Shown here: one piece after another, positions 5,701 to 11,640 of the stretch
Layout of the letters: every line of letters starts with the position of its first letter
How positions within the stretch are numbered: the stretch's first letter is position 1
Source of the DNA: Balneolales bacterium
GTDB taxonomy: Bacteria; Bacteroidota; Rhodothermia; Balneolales; Natronogracilivirgulaceae
Direction: 5' to 3'
Length of the DNA: 12,616 nt
NCBI GenBank assembly: GCA_007131625.1
Contig: SLQC01000213.1
Coordinates: 1 to 12,616 of the forward strand
Program-made: the position numbers and the translations under genes
The notes under the pieces: model-generated
The model's input: only the letters and a program-made list of their open reading frames with translations
What the model was told of the DNA's origin: nothing
Database searches by the model: none

Positions 5701-7281
5701 CTGACCGACATGGATGCCGGGTTTGAGCTGCATTACGGACTTGCCATCAATAATGCCGGACAAATTCTGGCCGAGACCCACCTTGAGGACGAAGACTATA
5801 ACCTTGAGTACTTCACCTGGATGCTCACCCCTGCCGATGCCTCCCGTGCCAACCTGCAGCTATCCCAAACGACAGACGCCTTGTCGGTGGAAACCGGAGA
5901 AGAGGTCACCCATACCATAACGATCTTGAATCAGGGTCCCGATGAGGCGCAGAACGTTCTTCTTTCGGCCAGTATTCCCGGAAATCAGCTGCTGATATCG
6001 GTTGATTCCGGTCAGAGCACCTGTGAAGAAACCGAAGGTATGCTGTTATGCGATGCGGGGACGCTTGCTTCCGGCGCCTCCGCGCAAGTGACCCTGGTCA
6101 CCCGGGCGATGGTCCCCGGCCTGTCGGAATACCGGTCGGTAGTCACCGGCAGCACTCTGGAAACAGATCCGGCATCCAACCGGGCGTTGACTATCGTGAC
6201 CGTCACCGGCGGGGATCCGGTGACAAAGACCGCCGCGATAGGTGCCGGTGAAACCGGTCTGGTGGATCTGAGCGAAGCCGGGGCACTCATGGAGGTAACC
6301 GAAGGCAGCAGCACGGCAGGATCGGTCAGTGTCACCATGCATCATGATGAACCCGAAAACAGCCAGGATCTGCCGATGGTAACGGTTCAGGCACCCGGAG
6401 GTCCGATGGAGCCCGACAGTGTCCTGGCCGGCCGTTACTGGACCCTCGAGCCGTCCGGCCTTGAGGAGATGACCTATACGCTCTGCCTGAATATCAGTGG
6501 TCTGGAGGAGGTGCATCCCGACTTCCTGGTCGTTGCCAAGCGATCCGGCAGCGATCAGTCGTGGACGGCGTACAACAGCTCGTTGCGTCTGTCCGATAAC
6601 ATCCTTTACCTCTGCACCGCAGAGATGGACCACTTTTCGCAATTCGCGATCGCCACTGAAAAAGGACGTTACACACCGCCGGATGATCCGCCGGTCATGC
6701 CCGAACAAGTCATGCTTGCGGAACCGCTTGATGGTGAGATCCTTCCACCCGGTGAAGTACGGTTCCGGTGGCACCATTCTCAGCCGGAGGTACTCCGCTA
6801 CCGCTTCGAGCTGGCCCCGGATGAATATTTTTCCGACATCAGAGTCGATTCGCTGGTCACCGATTCACTCTTCGTATGGAACGCACCCGGGGACAACATC
6901 ACGGAATGGTGGTGGCGGGTCCGGGCAGAAAACGAATCAGGATGGGGTCCTTACAGCGAACCGCAAACATTCTCACTGCTTCCGGTGCATGCCGGAATGG
7001 TGGACGAACTGCCCCGGCAGTTTGAGCTGCACCAGAACCGGCCCAATCCCTTCAATCCGGTGACGCAGATCCGGTTCGGACTGCCCGAACCGTCCGATGT
7101 CAGGCTGGAAGTATTCAACATACTGGGACAGCGGGTAGCGGTGCTTGTCGATAGCCGGCTCGATGCCGGCTGGCACGAGGCGACCTTTGACGCCGGGGAT
7201 CTCTCCAGCGGCCTTTATCTCTGCCGGATCCACGCGGGAGCGACATTCCTTCAGACCCGTAAAATGATGCTGGTCAGATAA
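2764..7281 (+). CDS. large multidomain secreted protein with T9SS sorting signal
   Basis: A 1505-residue protein. I start it at the ATG at 2764, giving a signal peptide (hydrophobic ISIMLAVSLLIFYMAAV, cleavage likely after NPAYA). The GTG at 2698 lies inside the 16-bp repeats and would bury this signal. In order: an N/Q/D-rich stretch (about 100-142); a beta-propeller-like region (160-395; GFSPDDHRF, RFSPKGVYL, NFSRDDHDR, RFSRCADVM); three Ig-like regions (405-495, 500-590, 616-695); HAF-type repeats (702-1025; NNQGQVAG, NDRGRVTT, NDHEVIVG, NNAGQILA); a DUF11-like region (1029-1140); an FN3-like region (1312-1410); and a T9SS domain (1421-1505; NRPNPFNP, FNILGQRVAVL, SSGLYL, RKMMLVR). It is exported by Sec, then across the outer membrane by T9SS, and is probably surface-anchored or released. 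No catalytic motif is seen; adhesion or binding is a guess. Confidence 0.9.
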   Translation: MRPVICNGISIMLAVSLLIFYMAAVTNPAYAGETDPVSGIDCGCDKTGDYSAPHRGTAPAVKLETTEEGTSPNDRYRIIVSDTRITIRENPDYLKNRAGEVNQNDQGYPGDSVYQDDQENREGELQPDNQEHRDNQNYQNNPAQNVTGELVLEIDRITGNEGWGFSPDDHRFVYHFITAGQQKVRLYDLRQRPARMVKEISRTHITGETSRIRFSPKGVYLFYLSVTASAQNSVSVVDTTGVMAHETSFSHSAGVGMEGDRFHNSVWNFSRDDHDRTLVYGWTTGQNSAHIRAVNLADRRIVSDIPLTTVYSSFWRFSRCADVMALHIQEAGNVSPATPNPVRLRLIGTLDGQNIYNDTFSLIDYTVFSSDETHHRATIGSEVFTLAPNTAQTACPVEPEPEAELSGLSIDETGVTGGVSATGTVTLTLPAPSGGFAVSLTSSQPDVAIVPAMVTVPAGQATATFEIQTVPVSSSVSATIKASAQGIEKSRTLTIGSPRLISMTLDTDTLYSGNSNVLRLQLDGNVPSGGVEITLEHNAGDELELPDAARIWSGRNGSVWFETRGVADHTAIEIEGTLMQTRSVTLHLMPAELHDILYDYEWFSPCVLRWADDQAIGGRSIGFRVELNGEAPPAGAVIQLSSSDPSLVTVPGSVAIEGRGRHAVFQVMSAPADAMTSVPLQASYRQRTLEQPLTLVPPPLQYTVQELKPEGSTWSTPVAMNESGQVLLMDQNDQYYLWQNGIYTPQHFPTPDGLRPVIVDFNDRDQFLGYLREVIHDHGYAVWENGSRLDLHLPYGVTSASVAAINNQGQVAGSYTKPDAGQNIRHIVRWTRGQPEELTGPDHILASDYILIPKDINDRGRVTTSGWRHTQNYQLPLYVSTLHDRNFFRYARAYGHGLGGTHVNNHDTFTGGTTQIFRTDETWHTEIIPPLQIFNQQASGINDHEVIVGHATYIHEAEGYTIRQAIRVTEEGTWPLECLLTDMDAGFELHYGLAINNAGQILAETHLEDEDYNLEYFTWMLTPADASRANLQLSQTTDALSVETGEEVTHTITILNQGPDEAQNVLLSASIPGNQLLISVDSGQSTCEETEGMLLCDAGTLASGASAQVTLVTRAMVPGLSEYRSVVTGSTLETDPASNRALTIVTVTGGDPVTKTAAIGAGETGLVDLSEAGALMEVTEGSSTAGSVSVTMHHDEPENSQDLPMVTVQAPGGPMEPDSVLAGRYWTLEPSGLEEMTYTLCLNISGLEEVHPDFLVVAKRSGSDQSWTAYNSSLRLSDNILYLCTAEMDHFSQFAIATEKGRYTPPDDPPVMPEQVMLAEPLDGEILPPGEVRFRWHHSQPEVLRYRFELAPDEYFSDIRVDSLVTDSLFVWNAPGDNITEWWWRVRAENESGWGPYSEPQTFSLLPVHAGMVDELPRQFELHQNRPNPFNPVTQIRFGLPEPSDVRLEVFNILGQRVAVLVDSRLDAGWHEATFDAGDLSSGLYLCRIHAGATFLQTRKMMLVR

Positions 7282-7353
7282 CGGCGAGAAGCAGCATTCC
7301 TTCAGACCCGTAAAATGATGCTGGTCAGATAACGGCGAGAAGCAGCATTCCTT
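7244..7353 (+). repeat. exact 51-bp tandem duplication across the stop codon
   Basis: Bases 7244-7294 are repeated exactly at 7295-7345, and a third copy begins (8 bases) at 7346. Each unit covers the last 12 codons of the secreted protein (ending RKMMLVR), the TAA stop and a short tail. Because 51 is 17 codons, the second copy is in the same frame, so the T9SS terminal strand is encoded twice, each followed by its own stop. The rest of 7354-7479 is AT-rich promoter DNA for the Fic locus. Confidence 0.95.
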
Positions 7354-7400
7354 GAGGAGCTTTTTGCAGAATAACAAATTGATATTTTGCCATTTGTTTC

Positions 7401-7467
7401 TTTGCGGTGTAAAACAAAAATATTCGACGAATATTTGCGGTGAATGGGTTCTATATTTACCGCATAA
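7401..7467 (+). promoter_or_regulatory. promoter/operator region of the Fic pseudogene
   Basis: TGCGGT half-sites occur at 7403-7408 and 7436-7441 in direct orientation (inside TTTGCGGTG, 33 bases apart), and the inverse ACCGCA lies at 7459-7464. Between the last two sits TATATTTA (7453-7460), close to the Bacteroidota -7 box TAnnTTTG, with TTTG at 7434 as a possible -33 box, although the 15-base spacer is short. A perfect 9+1+9 palindrome, AAATATTCG-A-CGAATATTT, lies at 7418-7436. The layout mirrors that before the second Fic gene. Confidence 0.5.
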
Positions 7468-7479
7468 TCATTTTATGTT

Positions 7480-8052
7480 ATGGCAAAATACATTTACGAA
7501 CATAAAAACTGGACGGAATTTTCATGGCAAGACCAGGCTATAAATGCTGTATTTGGCGAAGTCCGGCATATGCAGGGTAAAATATCAGGGCAAATGAACG
7601 CTTTGGGCTTTTCAGCTAAAGAAGAAGCCTCGCTTACAACCTTAACCTTAGACGTTGTAAAATCATAAGAAATAGAAGGTGAACTGCTCAATTACGATCA
7701 AGTACGTTCGTCCATTGCAAGGCGCCTGGGCATCAACACCGCTGGACTTGTGCCAAGCAGTCGCCACATAGAAGGCGTGGTTGAAATGATGCTCGATGCC
7801 ACCCAAAGAATATTGCGCAAAGCCGAGTTTTGGAAATTACATGAACATACCCCGGTCAACGAACGTCAACGCTTGATACTCAACAAACTCTTTGACGGTT
7901 TTGAAGGAAAACTAAAAACCTCAAAATGGGCAAAAATTACGAAAACTTCGAGCGACACCGCCTTAAGAGATATCAAAGATCTGGTGGAAAAAGGTATCTT
8001 GCGACAAACGCAAGAAGGAGGACGAAGTGTTAACTACGAATTAGTAGAATAA
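7480..8052 (+). pseudogene. Fic-family (DUF4172) AMPylase gene, inactivated
   Basis: From ATG 7480 the protein starts MAKYIYEHKNWTEFSWQDQA and LTLDVVKS, the DUF4172 N-terminus of Fic proteins. TAA at 7666-7668 then interrupts it where relatives read SSEIEGE; a single C-to-A change from TCA would explain it. The same frame continues with EIEGELLNYDQVRSSIARRLG, LVPSSRHIEGVVEMMLDATQ, then jumps straight to RILRKAEFWKLHEHTPVNERQ and a winged-helix-like end (TALRDIKDLVEKGILRQ). The Fic catalytic core between DATQ and the C-terminal part, with the HPFxxGNGR motif, is absent, about 180 codons compared with the usual length near 370. Fic enzymes transfer AMP to proteins; this one cannot. The stop falls within the (S/T)xxxE(G/N) inhibitory motif. 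Confidence 0.85.
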
Positions 8053-8151
8053 CCGTTCTCTGCAAGACAAATAGACCGCGATATCACAAAATCAAACCGG
8101 TTGGAAGGTGCTGCGTCTCCGCTGTCATCTATGCGGTTTTCCCTGCTGTAT

Positions 8152-8739
8152 TCAAGTAATAATCCATGGTCTCATTCTTTCTCGGGACCATCGCAAGTAA
8201 CAGGCCAGCATCCTGTTAACAGAATCAACACAAAACCGTTCGCTATCATACTCACCTCCGGACCACATTACGTACGTCTCGTGCTCCTCGTGGGTCGGAT
8301 CTTTCAGTACGTTGCAGAAATCGTAGTAACCACTTGTCCCTCCCACATCTTCCGGTGGACAGGCCCGTTCGCCCCCCTGACAGACAACCTCATACCTCTG
8401 TTCCGGATCGAAATAACGGCTATTTTCGAGCACTAATTCGTGTTCCCAGTAATCCCCAAAGTCATACAAGTATTGGAATGAACGGCCCTTCTGTTTGATG
8501 AGGTCTCCAATACGATACATACCGCAGTGCAGTCCGTCTTCTCTGGATTCCGGGTATTCCGTATAACGATTTTTTCCGATGGTGAACTCATGCAGGTGGC
8601 TGTCGGTCCAACCCATGACTATTTGAATGACGTCATGTAGCCGGTCCAGTGTGATACTGGAGGGCACCACGAAACGCCGCCAGATGGCTGGCTCAATGCC
8701 AGATAATTGAATCTTCAGCAGATAATATCGTTCGTTCAT
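8152..8739 (-). CDS. plasmid pRiA4b ORF-3 family protein
   Basis: This 195-residue protein matches the pRiA4b ORF-3 / IS1096 TnpR-like family: YLLKIQLSGIEPAIWRRFVV at the N-terminus, then TLDRLHDVIQIVMGWTDSHLHEF, a central YLYDFGDYWEHELVLE, and the conserved CQGGERACPPEDVGG block near residues 120-135. The family is common on plasmids, integrons and insertion elements, and its biochemical role is not established. The ATG at 8739 follows an A-rich leader. It starts 23 bases after the Phd-type antitoxin ORF on the same strand, so the two are probably co-transcribed. In some genomes, as I recall, this domain is joined to a SEC-C zinc motif; here such a motif is encoded just upstream at 8816-8908. 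The 99 bases between this gene and the Fic pseudogene (8053-8151) show nothing notable. Confidence 0.85.
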   Translation of the reverse strand: MNERYYLLKIQLSGIEPAIWRRFVVPSSITLDRLHDVIQIVMGWTDSHLHEFTIGKNRYTEYPESREDGLHCGMYRIGDLIKQKGRSFQYLYDFGDYWEHELVLENSRYFDPEQRYEVVCQGGERACPPEDVGGTSGYYDFCNVLKDPTHEEHETYVMWSGGEYDSERFCVDSVNRMLACYLRWSRERMRPWIIT

Positions 8740-8762
8740 TTTTTTAATTTATTTATCTTTTT

Positions 8763-9053
8763 TTACAGTGCTTGTTCAGTGCCAAAGTTTCCGTGAAAAA
8801 ACCTGGCCATCGCGCTCACAGGCAGCACTTTTTGAATTTTTTCCCGCTTCCGCACGGACATGATAACCGCGATAAACAAGCTGATACTTTTTTTTTCGGT
8901 GACCTCACTTTCTACCTGGCGCAACTCTGCCACTGGCTTGCCGTGTCTGGCAATCTGCACTCGTTTTCCATCAAGCGCGAGCTGTACAAGGCGGGACAGG
9001 CCTGATTTTGCCTCGTGCATGTTAACAGTTGTTATGTTCGGGTCTTGTTTCAT
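8763..9053 (-). CDS. Phd/YefM-family antitoxin with atypical C-terminus
   Basis: The 96-residue ORF has a clear Phd/YefM N-terminal domain at about residues 9-46: TVNMHEAKSGLSRLVQLALD, G, KRVQIARHGKPVAELRQV. This domain dimerises and binds the operator, while the C-terminal tail of the family binds a toxin such as Doc or YoeB. After EVTEKK (residue 55) the tail does not resemble the family: it follows a run of nine A residues (8888-8896 on this strand's complement), and the +1 frame there encodes a perfect SEC-C zinc motif. The listed tail may therefore be an out-of-frame reading. No toxin gene is adjacent; the pRiA4b ORF-3 gene follows instead. A palindrome at 9085-9103 is a likely autoregulatory operator. 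The start could also be M12. Confidence 0.75.
   Translation of the reverse strand: MKQDPNITTVNMHEAKSGLSRLVQLALDGKRVQIARHGKPVAELRQVESEVTEKKSISLFIAVIMSVRKREKIQKVLPVSAMARFFHGNFGTEQAL
8816..8908 (-). CDS. SEC-C zinc-motif mini-ORF or frameshifted C-terminus of the antitoxin
   Basis: In the +1 frame relative to the Phd-type ORF, codons from GTG 8908 give a 30-residue peptide MRSPKKK, VSACLSRLS, CPCGSGKKFKKCCL. CPCGSGKK.KKCC is the textbook SEC-C motif (a C-x-C-x(8)-CC zinc finger) that ends SecA and many small proteins, and such motifs normally sit at the protein end, as here. A TAG at 8912-8914 closes the frame upstream, and AGGT six bases before the GTG could serve as a ribosome site. Either it is translated on its own, or it is the true C-terminus of the antitoxin, reached by a +1 shift or by loss of one A in the A9 run. 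Confidence 0.55.
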   Translation of the reverse strand: MRSPKKKVSACLSRLSCPCGSGKKFKKCCL

Positions 9054-9084
9054 ATTTTTCGAGGGTTTTATTTGCCCCGGCGCT

Positions 9085-9103
9085 ATTAGCCAAGTTGGCT
9101 AAT
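9085..9103. promoter_or_regulatory. perfect 19-bp palindrome, likely operator of the Phd-type gene
   Basis: ATTAGCCAA-G-TTGGCTAAT is a perfect 9+1+9 inverted repeat centred about 40 bases before the antitoxin start at 9053. AT-rich TATAAATATTA on the reverse strand overlaps its upstream edge and could be the promoter. Phd-type antitoxins bind such palindromes to repress their own transcription; binding here is inferred. Confidence 0.5.
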
Positions 9104-9200
9104 ATTTATAAGAATCACAAAGCGGTGCATGATGTTGGCGCATACATCTGCCGGAATGTCCGTGCCCAGAGGCGTGTGTTCCGGATCGGATTGGAGGGGG

Positions 9201-10343
9201 TCAGTATGCTCCGGAATATCCAAGCATTACAAACTCCCGGAAATTATCCCTGGTAACTCCCGTCACCTGTGCGTTGTACGTCTTTTCAAATGTTTTCGGA
9301 AAGCGGATTTTACGCCTCGGATTCCATTTGAATTCATAACCGAAAATGGCATCGTCTGTCACCTCCACGTAGTCAACTTCCTGTTGCTGTGTGGTTCTCC
9401 AATAAAAGATTTGCCGCCTGTCCTGTTGATATCCGAGTTGTTTAACCCGTTCACTGACCAGGAAATTTTCCCAAAGCGAACCGATGTCCTGTCGTGCGGT
9501 GAGCGGCTGCAATGCTCCGATTACTGCATTTCGGATGCCATTGTCGTAGAAGTATATTTTGTTGTTTTTTTTGATTTCATTACGCAGGTTTTTACTGAAA
9601 GCCGGCAAACGAAACAGAACAAACGCTTTCTCCAGGATGTCGATGTAGCGGGCTACGGTTTTTGAGTCGAGGCCGATCAGATCACCTATTTCCTTATGAA
9701 CCACCTCCTGTCCAACCTGAAAAGCCAATGCCCGAACAAGTTTTTGCAGGACATCTGGTTTTCGTATCCCTGCGTAGTTGAGAATATCCTTGTAGAGATA
9801 ACTCTCCATCAGCTCATGAAGAATCTCCTGCTTATCGTCAGGGCAGGTCAGCACTTCCGGATAAAAACCGTAGACAAGTCTGTTTCCAAGATCCTGTTCG
9901 GCCTTCAGGTAGCCCGTATGAAGCTGCCATTCCTTCCAGCTTACCGGCAGAAGATCGAAACTCCACTTCCGGCCGGTCAGAGGTTCATTCATATTCCCAC
10001 TTAACTCAAATGCAGAGGAACCGCTGAGAATAAGCTGTTTTTCATTAAACTGGTCCGTAATAATTTTAGATGTCAGTCCGATACCGGGGATACGCTGGGC
10101 TTCGTCGATAAATATAATCGATGCAGAGCCAAGAATTGTCCGCAGTTCCTCCGTATTCGGTTGTTCCAGAATCTTCCGCGCCGTTGGATCGTCTCCATCA
10201 AAAAAAAGAACCTCTTTTTGCGACTCTTCAATAATTTTTTTGATCAGCGTTGTCTTTCCCGATCTTCGTGGACCGGTAAGCAGGATGGCCCTGCCCCGGA
10301 ACAATCTCCTTTCAATCTGCTCTTGTAATGTTCTACTGATCAT
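9201..10343 (-). CDS. AAA_14/DUF4143 family ATPase
   Basis: A 380-residue protein with the AAA_14 plus DUF4143 layout. Walker A is GPRRSGKT (residues 24-31), Walker B is IIFIDEAQ with D80-E81, followed by sensor-like LILSGSSAFEL and the LTGRK..F.L.P.SW.EW segment typical of the family. The C-terminal DUF4143 part has the helix-turn-helix-like IGDLIGLDSKTVARYIDILEK, KIYFYDNGIRNAV, LWENFLVSER and EVDYVEV...YEFKWNP, a PD-(D/E)xK-like pattern. These proteins are widespread, variable in copy number and of uncertain function; roles in toxin-antitoxin or defence-like behaviour have been suggested. The ATG at 10343 is the natural start. It stands alone behind operator-like repeats. The 96 bases to the antitoxin palindrome (9104-9200) show nothing notable. 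Confidence 0.9.
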   Translation of the reverse strand: MISRTLQEQIERRLFRGRAILLTGPRRSGKTTLIKKIIEESQKEVLFFDGDDPTARKILEQPNTEELRTILGSASIIFIDEAQRIPGIGLTSKIITDQFNEKQLILSGSSAFELSGNMNEPLTGRKWSFDLLPVSWKEWQLHTGYLKAEQDLGNRLVYGFYPEVLTCPDDKQEILHELMESYLYKDILNYAGIRKPDVLQKLVRALAFQVGQEVVHKEIGDLIGLDSKTVARYIDILEKAFVLFRLPAFSKNLRNEIKKNNKIYFYDNGIRNAVIGALQPLTARQDIGSLWENFLVSERVKQLGYQQDRRQIFYWRTTQQQEVDYVEVTDDAIFGYEFKWNPRRKIRFPKTFEKTYNAQVTGVTRDNFREFVMLGYSGAY

Positions 10344-10358
10344 GTTGGTGTGCCATTT

Positions 10359-10442
10359 TTCGGAGTGTATTATATCGGAGTGAATTATAGTTTTATCGGA
10401 ATATATAGCATATAATATTATTATAATAACGGAATATATTCC
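10359..10442 (-). promoter_or_regulatory. repeated operator-like elements upstream of the DUF4143 ATPase
   Basis: On the + strand TCGGAGTGTATTATA (10360-10374) and TCGGAGTGAATTATA (10375-10389) are a 15-bp tandem pair with one mismatch. TCGGAATATAT follows at 10396 and ACGGAATATATTCC at 10429, the last containing the perfect palindrome GGAATATATTCC (10431-10442). All four share (T/A)CGGARTRTAT. They lie 17-100 bases before the ATPase start in very AT-rich DNA, where its promoter should be. Bases 10444-10589 have no gene; they hold a TTTTTCTGTG pair at 10467 and 10478. Confidence 0.45.
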
Positions 10443-10589
10443 AAAATAATTATATTTTTGCTGGGCTTTTTCTGTGATTTTTCTGTGCTTCTCTGTTCAG
10501 CCAGGTAGTCGAATGTTCCTCTTCCAAACCATTAGAAAGCATCATATTCCACTGTCGGAGCTGCTATCCAAAAAAAACAGAGCCGGTTA

Positions 10590-10778
10590 TTGATTCCTGT
10601 ACCGAGCGATGTGGACATCCTGGTAAAAATCGATCAAAGCATTAGTTTGCTCCGTTTTATCGCTATTCAACAGGAACTCGAAGACGCCTTGGGCATGAAG
10701 GTTGACCTGGTTGAATATGACGCTTTGAAACCTGCCTTAAAATCAGATATCCTCAAAGAAGAAGTCACTGTTTTATGA
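10590..10778 (+). pseudogene. mntA: MntA-type nucleotidyltransferase antitoxin, 5'-truncated
   Basis: The frame from TTG 10590 reads IPVPSDVDILVKID, FIAIQQELEDALGMKVDLVEY and DALKPALKSDILKEEVTVL. This is the C-terminal two thirds of a minimal nucleotidyltransferase: the second half of the active site (SDVD, giving the D-x-D metal ligands) and the LG.KVDLVE..ALKP..K..IL.E...L ending are present. The GSxxxGxx part of the GS...DxD signature that should precede it is missing, so the enzyme is not functional. MntA proteins neutralise HepT toxins by adding AMP. The stop overlaps the start of the HepT fragment (ATGA), the arrangement of intact mntA-hepT operons. Confidence 0.75.
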
Positions 10779-10906
10779 CCACGCGTAAACCACGTGTCTA
10801 TCTCCTCGATATTCTCGAAAGTATCAATCACATTGAGTCTTTTATTGCTAATGTTGACGAGGACTCCTTTTTTAGCAATGTTGAGAAACAAGACGAGGGG
10901 TGGTGA
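10775..10906 (+). pseudogene. hepT: HepT-type (DUF86) toxin, 3'-truncated
   Basis: The ATG at 10775 overlaps the MntA stop. The 43-residue frame reads MTTRKPRVYLLDILESINHI, ESFIANVDEDSFFSN and VEKQDEGW. R.YLLDILE.I..IE.FI.......F......QDA is the first helix pair of HepT, which normally continues QDAVIRRLEIIGEA and carries the RNase motif Rx4-6H near residue 100. Here the protein ends three residues after EKQD, directly before a run of degenerate repeats, so the toxin is cut short and inactive. The break lies next to repeat DNA, suggesting deletion at that point. Confidence 0.8.
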
Positions 10907-10916
10907 TACGCGGATC

Positions 10917-10984
10917 ACTGAGTGCTGATGTACGGAGCGCTAATGCGTGGAGCACGGAATACTGATGTACTGAGTGCCAATCTG
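10917..10984 (+). repeat. degenerate 15-bp tandem repeats
   Basis: Units near ACTGAGTGCTGATGT recur: 10917-10931, ACGGAGCGCTAATGC (10932-10946), GTGGAGCACGGAATA (10947-10961) and ACTGAGTGCCAATCT (10970-10984), sharing the pattern A-Y-K-GAG-YGC-x-ATg. They fill the gap between the truncated HepT fragment and the phosphatase stop codon at 10990. They have no reading frame or spacer structure. Confidence 0.5.
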
Positions 10985-10989
10985 AGGAG

Positions 10990-11640
10990 CTACTTTATTT
11001 TTATGATCAGTAACGTAATATCATCCCGGCGCTGTTCTCCTGGGTAGAATTGTTCGATGTTGCGCCGTATGTTGTCATATGCCGGGCGGGGTTCATTGGC
11101 CGGGTCGAGGCGGTTCAATAGTCCCAGCAATCGCTGGTATCCGAATTCCTCGCCGGAACGGTCTCTCAGTTCCACAATACCGTCCGAATAGCAGACAAAG
11201 AAATCATCGCCCGAGATTTTTCGTCGGACCATATCAAATCGGATATTCTTTGACAGGCCCAATGCGGCTCCTTTGGTCACGATTTCTTCGGCTTTACCTT
11301 TCCGTACATGAAGAACTGGTGGATGGCCCGCATTGACACACTCCACTTCCCCCCGCTCAAAATCGATACTACCGCAAGCAAACGAGACGAACATTCCCCT
11401 GCTGCGTTGATCGATGACCGTTTTATTCAACGACTCCGCAATCGATACAAGATCGTCATTATACCGAAGCTCGGTCCGGAACGCGCTCTTCACAATCCCC
11501 ATTATCAGTCCGGCTGCCATGTTGTGGCCCGACACGTCTCCCACGCAAAACGCGATTTTTCGCCGGCCGGTCTTTACAAGATCGAAGAAATCACCGCCGA
11601 TCCGGCCATGGGCTGCAGGGTTATATTGAATCCAGCCATC
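10990..11640 (-). pseudogene. SpoIIE/PP2C-type serine phosphatase, catalytic half of a split gene
   Basis: The frame covers the whole SpoIIE-type phosphatase domain. From about 11640 it reads DGWIQYNPAAHGRIGGDFFD, then VGDVSGHNMAAGLIM, VNAGHPPVL, GAALGL, YSDGIVE and RRDDITLLIIK. The metal-binding aspartates (GGDFFD, GDVSGH, SDGI, DDIT) are all there. It is however out of frame with the membrane half just upstream. The first ATG in frame (11544) lies after GGDFFD, so translation from it would lose the first metal site. Homologues carry a linker and coiled coil between membrane and phosphatase parts; none is seen. Such enzymes (RsbU-like) dephosphorylate anti-sigma antagonist proteins in partner switching. 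I read this as a broken gene, deletion plus frameshift; a 185-residue product from 11544 is possible but probably inactive. Confidence 0.7.

Noticed and set aside
5158..5781. 207-residue reverse ORF inside the large secreted-protein gene
   Set aside because: The forward strand carries clear HAF repeats here; the reverse frame is a shadow of GC-rich codons.
6046..6777. 243-residue reverse ORF inside the large secreted-protein gene
   Set aside because: The forward frame encodes the DUF11-like and FN3-like regions; the reverse product has no recognisable motif or start signal.
6973..7377. 134-residue reverse ORF with a repeated SPLSDQHHFTGLKECC peptide
   Set aside because: The repeat is the antisense reading of the 51-bp duplication and the T9SS domain.
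9129..9665. 178-residue forward ORF antisense to the DUF4143 ATPase
   Set aside because: The reverse strand has full Walker and DUF4143 motifs, so this is a shadow.
10667..10918. 83-residue reverse ORF across the MntA/HepT remnant
   Set aside because: The forward frames match MntA and HepT sequence with an ATGA overlap; the reverse frame is their shadow.
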